Assembly (NCBI RefSeq): GCF_030411735.1
Contig: NW_026848140.1
Span: forward strand, 930,001-994,000
Origin: Phialemonium atrogriseum
Taxonomy: Eukaryota > Ascomycota > Sordariomycetes > Cephalothecales > Cephalothecaceae
Direction: 5' to 3'
Length of the DNA: 64,000 nucleotides
The notes beneath the pieces were generated by a model, which saw only the letters and a program-made list of their open reading frames with translations, was not told the DNA's origin and made no database searches. Below, one piece after another: positions 1 to 10,930 of this stretch (its first letter is position 1; every line of letters begins with the position of its first letter). A program made the translations under genes and the position numbers.

Positions 1-323
1 CTGGTCCGCAATCCAGGCTACCGAGAAGCTCAAGCCCGTCGAGGCAGATCTCCGACGCATCGAGGAGATGGTTGCCGAGGTCGTCAGCGAGATGGAGTAC
101 CTGCGCACCCGGGAACAGAAACTGCGAGACACGAACGAGAGCACGAACAACCGCGTGAAGTGGTTTGGCTTCACCACGACCTTCCTGCTAATTGCTCTTT
201 GGGTTTGGCAGATCATGTATCTGCGGGCATACTTCAGGTAAGCAACCCCTCGTGGCCAATCGGGCTCTCTTTCTAGTTGCAATGCTAACCCACACGCCCT
301 CTAGGTCCAAGCATCTCATTTAA
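1..323 (+). CDS. ERV25: p24-family ER/Golgi cargo receptor, C-terminal part (Erv25-like)
   Basis: Only the 3' end is in the window. Exon 2..237 encodes a predicted coiled-coil stretch (EADLRRIEEMVAEVVSEM), then a membrane segment (FGFTTTFLLIALWVWQIMYL). An intron at 238..304 (GTAAGC...CTAG) is followed by a last exon, 305..323, that ends the protein in AYFRSKHLI. A luminal coiled coil, one membrane span and a very short cytosolic tail with aromatic and Lys residues are the hallmarks of p24 (emp24/gp25L) proteins. These cycle in COPI and COPII vesicles and act as cargo receptors; the tail matches the Erv25 (p24-delta) branch as I know it. The signal peptide and GOLD domain lie upstream, outside the window. 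Assignment to the p24 family is solid; the exact paralogue is inference from the tail. Confidence 0.85.
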
Positions 324-915
324 GTTGGCGAACTGCTGTAGAGGATGGTATTCGGGGACGAGGAGTTCGAGAAACCTCTTTGGAATTCGGACAATACAGG
401 CGAGCGCGGATGGGACCATGGGTTTCATTTTGTCTTGTTAGGTACATTTATATGGTTGGCAAAAGCATGAACACGATCATGCCAGGTATTCGAAGTGTTG
501 AATGTGTTTGCACCGATGTTCGCCCGAGTCAAGCTGTGCCGTCCATCGTAAGAGGACACTGTGGGTGTAGCCGATAAGATTCCATCGCGATAATTCGCAT
601 GCATCACATACCGAGGTTTCTACCATGCCTGGCATGTTCTCGCTCCCTGTACGGATTATATCGACAGAGCTCCGGAGCGGCATGCGACGGCAGTAAATTT
701 TCGGCTTCGGTCCGCCTTTACGTCAACGCCGGCAATCAAGTCTTAGCGCACCTCTTTCCAATAGCGCCCAAACACCCTGTTCTCCCCGAGTCTTTTCTTT
801 AATTATAGAATATTCTTTTTCGATCTGTCTCGCAAATCGTCCTATCATTCGGCATCGTCCGGCCCCCATCTGCCATCGACGGACCATCAAGCCCCCGTCC
901 GATATCTGCACAGCC
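324..915. other. Intergenic, p24 gene to SDHAF2 gene
   Basis: This tandem gap should hold the p24 3' UTR and the SDHAF2 promoter. Short open frames on both strands have no recognisable product. I see no RNA gene or repeat. Confidence 0.6.
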
Positions 916-1643
916 ATGGCAACCGTCCATCGAGCCCTCCGCCCGGCGACCCGGGGATGCGCCCTCCTCCGCCCGGCGGCGGCGAGCCTGCACGCCAGCC
1001 TGTCCAACCGCGCCCTCCCGCGGCGGCCCAACAGCTCCGCAGCCCCGCGCGACCTCGAGGTCGGCGAGCTGCAGGGTGCAAAGTTCAAGATCGAGCCGCT
1101 TCGCCGGACGGGCGAGGACCCTGCCACGATGCGCGCGAGGTTGTTATGTGAGTTCTTCCCACGACAACCTACCCCCTGAGCCATCCTCTCATCCTCTCCT
1201 TCAACTTCACCGATAGCTAACCAGCGAAACCTTCCCCGGGAACAGACCAGTGCCGCAAGCGCGGAACCCTCGAGTCGGACCTCCTCCTAAGCACCTTCGC
1301 CGCCGCGCACCTGCAGTCCATGTCCCCCGCCCAGCTGGTGCAGCTGGACCTGTTCCTCGACGAGAACGACTGGGACATCTACTACTGGGCGACGCAGGAA
1401 CCGCCTAGCTCGGAGGCCGAGGAGGCGGCGCTGCTGAAGCAGCAGCAGCAACCGCAGGAGGTTGGCCCGGCGCCAGGCGAGTGGGCGCAGACGGTCGGCG
1501 CCTTCAAGCCCGCGTATAGGCCCGTGCCGGCGCGGTGGCGGGACAGCGAGGTTCTGGAGATGCTGAGGGAGCACGTGCGGCAGAACGGGCTGGGGAAGGG
1601 GGGCATGGCGTTCATGCCCAGCCTGGATGGGAGGCCGAGATGA
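916..1643 (+). CDS. SDH5: Succinate dehydrogenase assembly factor 2, mitochondrial (SDHAF2/Sdh5)
   Basis: Exons 916..1147 and 1246..1643, with intron 1148..1245 (GTGAGT...ACAG), give 209 residues. The split codon restores YQCRKRG, the start of the SDHAF2 domain: the RKRG..ESDLLLSTFA stretch, then LDENDWDIYYW. The first 45 or so residues are rich in Arg, Ala and Ser and nearly free of acid, as in a matrix-targeting presequence. SDHAF2 binds the flavoprotein subunit Sdh1 and promotes covalent attachment of FAD, which respiratory complex II needs. A Gln/Glu-rich insert follows the core and the protein ends in FMPSLDGRPR. The gene faces the Dsn1 gene tail to tail, 548 bp apart. Identification is firm; the start is the first ATG in frame. 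Confidence 0.92.
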
Positions 1644-2191
1644 GAGGGAGTCTGATGTCCTGTTACGATAGATCATGTAAGGATATACGGATTGGGGAAG
1701 ACGAGTATTGCGCGAATGGGGGAGGGGGGAGAGCCTGGACATATACCCACCCCCTTTTTGTGTCCCCGAGAGAGAGAGGCTCGATCTAGAGGAGCCGGAA
1801 CAATTTGCGATTGACAAATAGGCTTTACAAGGGTCTCCCTCGACCCGACTATGGACAACAACTAGGTAGGTTTGTAGGAAACTCCCATCTCCAACAGTCT
1901 CCTCGTTCCGCAAAACGGACACCTTCCAATCTCGTTCTACACACGCAAGCCCGGTTGAGAATCGCTCGAGATTAATTCGCTCCCAGAACGCCCAGCACAC
2001 CCAAACCCCTCCAATTTCTCTCGTCTCAAATCATCATGTCGTAGGAAGAGCAAACTCCCACAATTCCCAACCCAAAGACCCCCCTCCCTATGCCTACCTG
2101 ACAAGCTCCGTAGCAACAAAAAAGCGTTGGGTATCTACCTGTCTTGGTACATAATAGCAACCTCCTAGGTCCTCCCCAGGCTAGGCGTGGC
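1644..2191. other. Convergent intergenic region, SDHAF2 / Dsn1
   Basis: This holds the 3' ends of two converging genes. A long antisense frame continues from SDHAF2 into it but has no protein-like composition. No other feature is seen. Confidence 0.6.
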
Positions 2192-3816
2192 TCAACTGCC
2201 CTCTGGTAATATCCGCCCCAGACTCCGGAGGACCTCCATTACGGGTACCTCCTTCGTCCCCACGGCCGCCTTCTCCTTCGTCTCTCTTTCCTTCAGTCGT
2301 TTGGCAGCCAACCCAAGCACGGTATCCGCTTGTCGCCCGGCAGTGACAGACATCTGGTCCAGCTTGTGTACTCTATCCGCAAGATGGTCGACCTTGAACT
2401 CCAGCGTTGATTGTATGTCTTGGAGCCGAGCTTGCGTCCGTTTCCTTAGTGGTGCGAAACTAGTGCTCGGGTCCGTAAGGGATTGCAGCATCTTGGCTTC
2501 TTCCTCGTCCAGGAGCGATAGATCGGGTAGCTCCGTAGACGGATCATCGGAAGCATAGAGAGGAGGCACGTCGGGAAGTGGTTTTGCCAACGCTTGCCAT
2601 GTTTTCTTTTCCTCCTTTAACCTGTATAATGTCAGTTTGAAGCACGCAGGGTCGGAGAGAGCATGGTTGCGGCCTACCTCTTAACTTTAGCTTCCAACTC
2701 GGCAATTTTCTCGTCGTGTTCGATGTTCCTGGGGTTAGGCTTCAAGACCACGGCTGGCTTCGGCGCGTCTTCCCGACTAAACCAATCCGAGAATTCCGAC
2801 CGCGCCCCGAAATCTTTCAATAGTTGATCTTGTATTGCCCGCGCTACGAACAGTTAGAGTCAGAGCCTAGCCAGTCATTTGGAGGAGCAAAACTGTATAC
2901 TCACCACCCAAGATTGCGCTGGACCCGCGGCTCCCGTGCGGCGGCTTGTCGGAGAGGGCGCGCTCTCCGCACCACGTCAGCAGCTGCCGCATGCGGCGCG
3001 GCTCGAGTAGGCTCTCGGCCTCTATGTGCTTGTAGAACTCGGCCGGGTCCACTTCGCGGTGCGGGATCGCGCTGTGTCCGTTCTCGATGAGAGAGCTGGC
3101 GCGTCTCCCGCGCATTCCCAAGCTGCTGCGTCGCGCGCCGCCTCCCCCCCTCCTCAATTCCCTGTTGCGATTGATGATCGGCGTGTCGCTAAAGGGTAGC
3201 GCGATTTTCTGTGATGACGAGTCGTCGCCATGTGCTGCCTTGTCCAGGTCCATAGGAGTCCCAGGGTGTCCGTTAACGCCAAGGGCATGGTCATCGTGAT
3301 CGTTTGCCGGTTCAGGTTCCTTTCCTTTCTTCCCCGCCTCCGTCGGCGGACGCGTCCTCCGCTGAGTACCACGAATCTTGGGAACGACGAGCTCCTCATC
3401 TTGCGCGGTCGGAGCGGCTGGCTGGTTTGATATCCGTCTCGAAGTCCTCCGTGGTGCGGAAGACGCAGTCCCGGGCTGCTGCTCAGGTGGCGACGAGGCG
3501 CGCTTCCTGCTACTCGGCTTTGCTTGCCTTCCGGCATCCTTCCTAGGGGGTTGTGATTTTGCGGCAGGCCCGCCCTCCGAGTCTGTCGCGGTAGTCTTTG
3601 CCCGCTTCGATCCACGCGTAAAAAGGAAATCTCCATCCTGTTCGTCGTAGATTGCTGCCGCTTCGACAACCTGTTAGTCTCTCAAGTGGCCTCTGGGGAA
3701 GTTTGGTAGGGAACGAGCTGCAACACACCAGCAATGCGTTTACTCTTTCGGCGCTCCGGCTGATTGCTCATATTCAAGACCTGTAGCGGCGCGCGCGTTC
3801 GGAAAAAGGTCGTCAT
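2192..3816 (-). CDS. DSN1: Kinetochore protein Dsn1 (Mis13), MIND/Mis12 complex
   Basis: Four exons on the minus strand: 3727..3816, 2905..3670, 2678..2843 and 2192..2621, giving 483 residues. Introns are 3671..3726, 2844..2904 and 2622..2677. The protein has a basic, disordered N-terminus (ERRKSKR), an RRSSLGMRGRRASSL stretch, then the conserved Dsn1 core: HREVDPAEFYKHIEAESLLE, a Trp-Cys helix, and IQDQLLKDFG...SEFSDWFSRE. The C-terminal part is a predicted coiled coil. Dsn1 is a subunit of the four-protein MIND complex that links centromeric chromatin to the Ndc80 complex. The RR-S-S motif fits the known Aurora B (Ipl1) control region. I chose the ATG at 3816, because the frame stays open and reads MTTFFRTRAPLQVLN before the second ATG at 3771. 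The first donor (GTGTTG) is weak. Confidence 0.88.
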
Positions 3817-4700
3817 TGATGGCGGGTCAAGCAAGGTGGGTGTCCGACAGTTCATTGCCCCAATTGTTTACACCACGAATCTTATCTACCGCGCCCGCCA
3901 CGCTAGTCCGTTTTCGGAAGCCAGCCACGATCCTGCCCAATCATCGTCATCGCCCGCTTCATTTGAGCCTCAAAGCCCAAGCCTGCCTCTTCCCGACTTG
4001 AGCAAGCTGTTATATATGCTGAGGTATCAATAGCAACTCCGCGACTCGTTTTGAAAGTAACACTAAAAATAAAAAAGGTCCATCTTATACGTGCGAGAAT
4101 GCGCCTTCATGTTTATTTGCTAGGCAAAAGCTACCACCAGTTCGTTTCAGAGCCAACAAGCCGACATCCAGGCAAAGATGATGCCGGCGTCAGTCAGTAG
4201 ACCCTCATTCCTGCCAACGCCGACCAAAGCAGCAGCAAGCCGGAACACCCCTCCCAACACCACTTTTGATGTGTATACCTTTTGCCAAATACGTACAGAT
4301 GAGAAAAAAAGGCCAATGCCCGACCTGAGCCGAGGCTGCGTTAGAAAGCCTTCATCGATCGCAACATGACTGTCCTTGTTACTTTACAGCCGGACCCGTA
4401 TACCGTTTTATGGCCTTCGTCCAGAGACTCATTGTTAGTAGTACAAAGCCAGCGAAATGAAATAGAAAAGAAAAAAAGTCCGACATCCTTGGGAGCGCAG
4501 GAAGCCAACATCTCTCCAGAAAATTGGCGGCGAAACCATAAGCCTTTTTGGCCGTGGTCATCCCCGGGCGGGCCCATTTTCGGCGACGCCTCGATCACCC
4601 CAAGCGCTAAGAACCACTATTAGGGGACTGGTAGAAGATGCCATTCATCACGCGTTGTCGTACCTATCATCGAGTCGTATCGTGGTGGCGGACAGTGGTC
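3817..4700. other. Intergenic, Dsn1 promoter and bZIP gene 3' end
   Basis: This gap holds the upstream region of Dsn1 and the 3' flank of the ATF/CREB gene. There is a short A-rich stretch near 4065-4078. Small open frames near 4366-4623 look non-coding. Confidence 0.6.
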
Positions 4701-6440
4701 CTATGAGAATCGTCGCTGAACTCCTTGTCCAGCCATGACCTGCTGGTTGGCAAGCGGTGCGGCCATTCCGTAAGGGTTCATCTGAGGATTGAAGGCCTCC
4801 ATGGGCTGCTGCATGAAGGCTCCGTGTAGTCCCTGTTGCTGCGTGACTGGGCAGTCCTTATGAGCCAGGAGGAGTGTCTTCAGGTTGACGACCTCTTCCC
4901 GAAGCTGGGTGATCTGAGCGGTCAAGGCATCGTTCTCCGTGCTGAACAGCTCCACCTTCGACTGAAGGTTTGCAAGCCACTGTTTTTTACGTTGGCGGCA
5001 TTTCAGCGCAGCGACCCTGGTGTTGGCAAAACGTCAGCAGCCGTGTACCTATTTATCCCGGAACCCAGGACGGCTTTCTTACCTGTTACGCTCGAGGAAA
5101 TTCTTCCGCTTCTCTTCGTCGGTCATCTTACTCTTAGAACCACCCTCATCGTGTTTGTTCCCGTCGTCGTCGTCGTCGTCATCGTCATCCGAGTGATCAA
5201 AGTCCATACTATTAGCGGACGGAGGGGCGTTGGCACCGTTGGTCTTGGCCTTCTTATTTGCAGGGCCCTTAGCCGGTGCATCATCGGCCTTCCGTCGGCC
5301 ATTTGTCGTCGCAGTCCCCGCGGTGGAATTTCGCTTTCCCTTGCCACGAGTGTTGGGACGCGCTTGCTGGCTCTCGTCCGAGCCCGCACTCCCGCTCTCG
5401 CTGGCGCCGCGGGCTGAGCTTCCCGCAAGGGACGGGTTGCCGTTTGCCATCTGCGGCGACATGTTGGCTTGGGGTGCCGGGACGGCAACAGGTTGCGCAT
5501 GGAGCTGTTGTTGGGGCGCCATCGTGTACTGTGTTTGCGATTGGGCATTATTGCGGCCTTGCGCCAACAAGAAAAGACCGTTCGCGGCGTCGTTGTCGTG
5601 AGGATCGAAATGGCCCGCGGGCGCCTTGGCCTCGGGTTTGGCGGGCGCGACACCGTTGGGCATGTCTTGGGGTTGAGAGGTCACTGACGGCTGCTGTGCT
5701 TGAGACTGTTGGTCGCGCTTGACAGCAGCAGCATTCATGGCGGTCCGATGGAAATCGAGTGTCCCCGGGGTCGCGCCATTACTTGCTAGCTGGGCGAAGA
5801 GGGCCTGCGAGTTGGGACTCGGTGCAGGGAACATGGATCCGCCTCCACCGGGGGTAAGGCCTGTCCTCATCGACGACTCGTTCGGCGTAGGGAAACCGCC
5901 ACGCATGTGGTGGGTGTCGCCGAAGTAGTCATTGGTCGGACCCGACAACATGGCCGGGCTGAGAGGCCCCGTCCGGAGCGAGCCTCCTCCCCACGCAAAG
6001 GGTGTCACGCCGCTTCCGGGAAGGAGCGACGATGGCGACGTCAGGGCGGCGACCGAAGGGAGCTTGGTGCCGCCGGGGGTCTCTGGGGTAGGAGCACCAA
6101 AGGACTGTTCGAAGGGGTTTGGCTCCAGACTTAATGAGCCGCCGAGCTGGCTTGCGAAGTAATCAGGCGTGTTGCCGCCTTGTTGCTGGCCGGGACGGGG
6201 AGGGGGGGCGAGCGGTTTGGTCGGTTCCGCATTAGTTGACGATGATTCGGGTTTCAGGGTGACGTCGGTTTGCTTTGGTTCGGATGCTTGCGATTCTGCA
6301 CACATTAGCGGGTGACAGGGCGATGTGAGAATGAAAATGCGATTGAGATGCGAAAACGCCTTACCTAGTTGAGGTGGCGGGGAATTGTTGGATTGCTTGG
6401 GTGACTTCGACTCACCTCGGGAGTCGCCCGCCGAAGCCAT
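4701..6440 (-). CDS. atf1: ATF/CREB-type bZIP transcription factor (Aft1/Atf1-like)
   Basis: Exons 6365..6440, 5083..6295 and 4701..5016 give 534 residues. The first intron (6296..6364, GTAAGG...GCAG with a GCTAAT branch site) is 69 nt and leaves the frame open if retained. The second (5017..5082) sits inside the basic region, and splicing restores ERNRVAALKCRQRKKQW, the N-x2-AA-x2-CR signature of ATF/CREB bZIPs. A leucine zipper follows (VELFSTENDALTAQITQLRE). Upstream are a conserved TPDYFASQLGGSLSLEPNPF block, an SLRTGPLSPAMLSGP block (both like the Aft1 HRA/HRR regions of fungal Atf1 proteins), an acidic Asp run and Lys-rich nuclear-localisation segments. Relatives act under the stress MAP kinase (Sty1/Hog1) in osmotic and oxidative stress and in development. 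The start is the ATG at 6440; an open frame reaching 6452 begins with TTG. Confidence 0.9.
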
Positions 6441-9149
6441 TGATGATGTCAATCAAAACTTGCAGGGCCTCACTGCAACCTGGGCGGTGGGTTTTCGGGA
6501 GCGGCTTGCGCAAACTCTGAAGGCGAATTCTGGGGGGGGAATCAATGTGAAAAAGAGATGAGGTCACAATACAAAAAAGAGAGCTGCTGCGACGCTATTG
6601 CTGACTCGTAGTGGCAGAATGGCAAAGTGGTGTAGTTACGTTCGACTTCGTCACCTGCGATTAACTGAGTGTGTGAAGAGGGATGATGGGGGTTGCAGAA
6701 GCCAGAAAGGGGGGAAAGACGTCAGACAGCGGCCTATGACGCAGGTCTGGTTTAAGAAAGAGAAACGGCCGGGGGATGGTCGGGTTCACTACAATAAAAT
6801 GATTAAAAATGCTAGCCCCACAACACAGTTACTGTACAGTCCGCAAGCACCAAAAGTGCCACGAAACGGCACGGAGGAGGATCAGGCCTCTGGCAACGCC
6901 CACTCATATCACTCGTCTCCCTCCGCCTTTTCTCTATACCCCCCCCCACACACCAGGGATTAACATGCATGGGCTGATGGACAGGGCAGACGCCTCATCA
7001 CGGACAGATCCTTCTTTCGACCTCGCTTGAATGCCCAGCTACAGCCATCCTCGTTTCTTGTGCCCTACCACCTCCTCACTTTGATTGACAGTTCTTATCT
7101 TCCTCGTGCGACGTGCCAGTTGTCTCCGTCTAGTAGCCAGGTGGCAAGTCGGATCGAGGATTGGTGGCCAGCTCTTCCGACCAACCTCGCGCGTTCCCAC
7201 ACCCCTTCCCCATCACCGTCTCTCCACCCGATGTACCTGCACTGTGGACAATACAGTGTAGGTAGACCAAAACGTTTTCACTCGGCATCTAGCCGGGGGT
7301 TAGGAGCCGCCCCCTGCGTCAGTGGCCCCCCCAAATCAGTGTTACGCAATACTTCATTATTACAGCCGCTTCTTCAGGGCAATGATGGGCTACCATGGGG
7401 AGGCTATCGTTCTCCCAAATTGACGCGGCTGGCCCTCGCTAACTGTGACCGGGTCAGACCTACCAAGACCAGCATTGCCGGCGTGGGATTCTCCCTTCCT
7501 CTGTACATGTGTACATGAGTCGGTAGTCGCGTTGTTTCGACACAATACTAGCGGGGGGCGCACGCTAATATCGAAGTGACAGTTAAGTTACCCAGTTGTG
7601 GGGCTCGCCACCATCTACTTCAAGTTCCCATGCGCTAGGTTCCTAATATTTGTCTATCAGCAAAGTCAAACAAAAGACGAAAAGGGTCTCGGCTTTCTGT
7701 CCATGGGCAGATCTTCATAACTGTAACCACTGAGAAGGTCGGAAAGGAAGTTTAAGTATTTAAGTAATTAGCCCCGTCGAATGAAAGCGACGGCTGGCCC
7801 CTCAGACCCATCCCCCTGTCCAAGAATTTGAGGCAAAACAAAAGTCGATTGCGTCAACGACTCAGACGTGGGCATTTTGCACTGTATGTATCCGCATCCT
7901 TCACCAAACCAGCGTCCATTCCTGCCTTGGTGCCTATCTAATTCGAGGCCCCATAAGAGGTTCCGAAGACTCCCTCTTGATTCAAATTCTGTTGATTCAG
8001 TTGCAGGCATGCTGGGTCAAGATTCCATATTCGCGTGAATCGCGCGGAGCTGGATCGAGTTTTGCCGTTTTCGAATCAGAAGTCCGGACCATAATTTCGT
8101 GTGATTAATCAACCTGGTCATGACGTAATTGTGAATGCACTGTGACTGGACGACGACGTCAATTTGTCATGTATTGGGTGGGCCACGCACTGTGCACTGT
8201 GGACGTCTTCGGACCAGGTCGCAACTACCACTGTGGTATGTACCCAACACACGGCAGCTCACTTGGTTGTCCACTCGGATCGCAGCTCCCACACCAATAT
8301 AGACTCCCAGTTTGCTTCCAGACTTTTATCCATGTCCACTCCTACTGTTTGCGGCCAATTGTAGGCGAGCTTTTCTGCCATCGTCTGCAAGCTGTCCTCC
8401 TACGGTGCTGTTTACCTGGGGAGGACACGGTCTCGACTCCACAGTGTCAGGGTGAGCCCCTATGACGCAGCTGGAATGCGCACCGCTTAGGGGGCCGCTG
8501 TAGAAACACTAGGGAGTGCGACATGATGTGAATATAGCTTCAAAACCAGCATGTTGCGTAGAACTTTGACGGACCCCTTCGGTTGGAAGTCGCGTCTGGC
8601 TCTTCCCTGGCAGAGCCGCTTCCATTACTCTCGCCATGGCCTGACTGAGTTGCATCAGTGACGGGGAGGCCCGGTTTATTAGGTCGAGCAAGAGCCTGCT
8701 CCCACGCTAATAGGCTCTGACTTCCACTAGCCTGGTACGAATAAACTGGAGATTTTGGCCGTCTCCCCGAGGCAAGCGGGAAGAAAAAAGGAAATTTCTG
8801 ATTCGAAGCTCACTTAACGGTTCAGCATGGGTGGTTGGTTGTGGTGGGGACTAGGCCGGCCTGTTCGGTAAAGTGTTAATGGACGATGGGTAAGGCACAT
8901 GGGGAGGTCTGAATAACCTTGTCTGTAAGTCGGGTAACCCATCCCAGGCGCGATCCTGTGGGGAGCCAGTCGTGACAAACCGACAATGGACAACGCAGAG
9001 CCGCCGACGTAAGATCATAGTGCGGGGGTTTAATTGTTAGAGCGTAGAGCAACGACTTTTTACATAAAATGTTTGGCAATTCCAAATGACATCGCGATAC
9101 AGCTGCAAGCTCGGTAGCGAGAGAAGACCGCCACAGGTCCTACCAACCA
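6441..9149. other. 2.7-kb gene-free region upstream of the bZIP gene
   Basis: This unusually long gap holds the bZIP promoter and 5' leader and the 3' flank of the GST-like gene. It has C-rich tracts (around 6940-6955) and scattered CRE-like TGACG words. The longest open frame (7027..7518, +) is Ser/Pro-rich without a recognisable domain and I do not call it a gene. Long 5' leaders are common in fungal regulatory genes. Confidence 0.55.
6718..6743. promoter_or_regulatory. CRE-like half-sites upstream of the bZIP gene
   Basis: GACGTCA at 6718-6724 and TGACGCA at 6737-6743 lie about 280-300 bp upstream of the bZIP start codon. ATF/CREB dimers bind TGACGTCA, so these could be autoregulatory sites. 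Similar words occur at 8121-8128 (TGACGTAA) and 8156-8163 (GACGTCAA). Short motifs occur by chance and there is no direct support. Confidence 0.25.
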
Positions 9150-10253
9150 TCACAAGCTTGATGCCGCATTAGGGGATGGTCGCATTCTAAAGCCATGTCT
9201 GGGAGCGTGGAGCCGTACACCTTGGCCCCGAGTCTCGGTCTCGGTCCCGGTCCCGGTCTCCAGCACAATCTCCTTACTGTTCAGCCCGACAAGCCGCCCA
9301 GTATCCTTATGGGATGACCCAGTATCAGTCGGCCACACCGCAACCGCGCTGCCCTTCCGCAGCCCGTGGAAGCCGACGACCGGCTCGGTCTCGTCCACCC
9401 CGCAGCCCGGCTCATGATACGGCGCCTCGACGATCATCCGTTGCGCCTCCTCCCCAGAGACATCCCTGGGCCTGGGCTGCTTCGCCTTGGCAGCGGTGAT
9501 GGCGCCCTGGAACCTCGCCACCCACGCGTAGACCCTCGGGAAGCGCTCGGCGGACACCTGGTCCGGGGGAAGCGCCCCAGGGAGTCCCACGAGCCAGTGG
9601 AAGGGCCAGACGGCCTCAATGTCCGCCAGGCTGGGCCCCTCCGTGCCAAGAATCCAGTCGCGCCCGTCGGCGAGCAGGGTCGTCTCCAGGAGCTCCATTG
9701 CGTTGCCAATCTCGTTGAGCGCCTCGGGCCTCAGCGCGGCGGCCGCCTCCCTCGACAGCCTCACCCCTCTGAAGTCGGCACGGTCGGCCTGGAACTTGGG
9801 GTCCCGCAGCAGCGGGAGGTCGGCGGGCAGGAGCTGGCTTGCCCGGGTGAAGATGCCGGCGTCGATGGTCAGGGCCTCGAGGAGCCGCTCGATGGCCCTC
9901 TGCTCGGGACCCTCGGCCCCGAGTTTCGGTAGGGAGGGGTGGATGCCCTCGAGCTTCTGGATGATCAGGCGGGTGTCGAGGTAGACATCCCTTCCGATGG
10001 ACAGGACGGGGATCCGCCGATATTTGATTCCTAGCCTGGTAAGATCTGGTCGAGGTAGTATGGGAGGTTGTATCTATAGGTAGGCAAGGTTACTAACCGT
10101 CAAATTCGCCTCATGTGTGTCGTGGAAATGCCAGGAACAACTCACGCATTGGGCATATGGAATCCCGCGAAGGTGCAGGTACCAGACGACCCTCCTTGCG
10201 AAAGGGGAGTACGGATAGTGGTACAGGACGATAGGGCGCTCCGGATCAGACAT
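9150..10253 (-). CDS. Glutathione S-transferase-like protein with C-terminal extension
   Basis: Exons 10146..10253 and 9150..10073, with intron 10074..10145 (GTGAGT...ATAG), give 343 residues. The start is the ATG at 10253; the in-frame codon at 10277 is TTG. Residues 1-80 form a thioredoxin-like GST N-domain: IVLYHYPYSPFARRVVWYL, then IKYRRIPVL with the cis-Pro loop, then DTRLIIQKLE. Residues 90-215 fit an all-helical GST C-domain (DWILGTEGPSLADIEAVWPF). The last 100 or so residues are an extension not normal for GSTs, with a TGTGTETET run made by a GGTCTC/GGTCCC hexamer repeat at about 9230-9262. SPFARR occupies the catalytic loop, so Ser or Cys chemistry cannot be settled by eye. The substrate is unknown. 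GST fold membership is strong. Confidence 0.8.
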
Positions 10254-10930
10254 GATTTGCGTGTGTGACAGGGACAAAGTTTACCGGGAAGTGTGGACAG
10301 AGATCACCGCAGAAAGAAACACAATATAACTTTTTTTGGCTGCATCCCTCAGTTCTACCGTCTTACATAGTTTCACCTGCTTTGATAACATCATGATGCC
10401 TCGGCACTTCTGCCCGGTCCCGGAGCGGGGTGCCGTACCCAGTTTAGGCATGGCCCAACGGAATCCAACCCGCTCTGCACAGGGATGTCTCCGGAGTAAG
10501 ACATGCATTACCTCGAATACCCACAAAACCTTCAACGTTTCTGCCACAAAAAAATGTACAGTATCTGGTAACGAGCGACACGGCATTAATGCGTGTTCTT
10601 GATATGATCTAGGGGAGTAGTAGTTGCCTATGCTCTCCACGTCTCAAGCGACTCTCTTCGCTGGGTGGTATTCGAGTTTCCAGCAGCTGTTAATAAGGGA
10701 ATGCTAGGTCCTCTACAGCAAGGGCGGGACATAAAGGAGACTCGAACAGACATGATAGGGGTTGGGATATATTCGTAGCTAATACTCGTCTTGACATAGC
10801 TAGGTCAACCTCCATCAGATGAAGTCGTTACGCTCGTTCACTCTTAACCATACAATGCGCCGAACCAGGCGTCTCCCAACACGCCCATCCCATACCTGGT
10901 AAAACATGCAATGGACTTAACTCCATTCTA
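10254..10930. other. Intergenic, GST-like / Fhl1-like genes
   Basis: This should contain the GST-like promoter and the Fhl1-like 3' UTR. Short open frames on both strands are unconvincing. No RNA gene or repeat is seen. Confidence 0.55.

Noticed and set aside
7027..7518. 163-codon plus-strand frame in the 2.7-kb gap
   Set aside because: It is rich in Ser, Pro and Leu without a domain; more likely leader or intergenic sequence.
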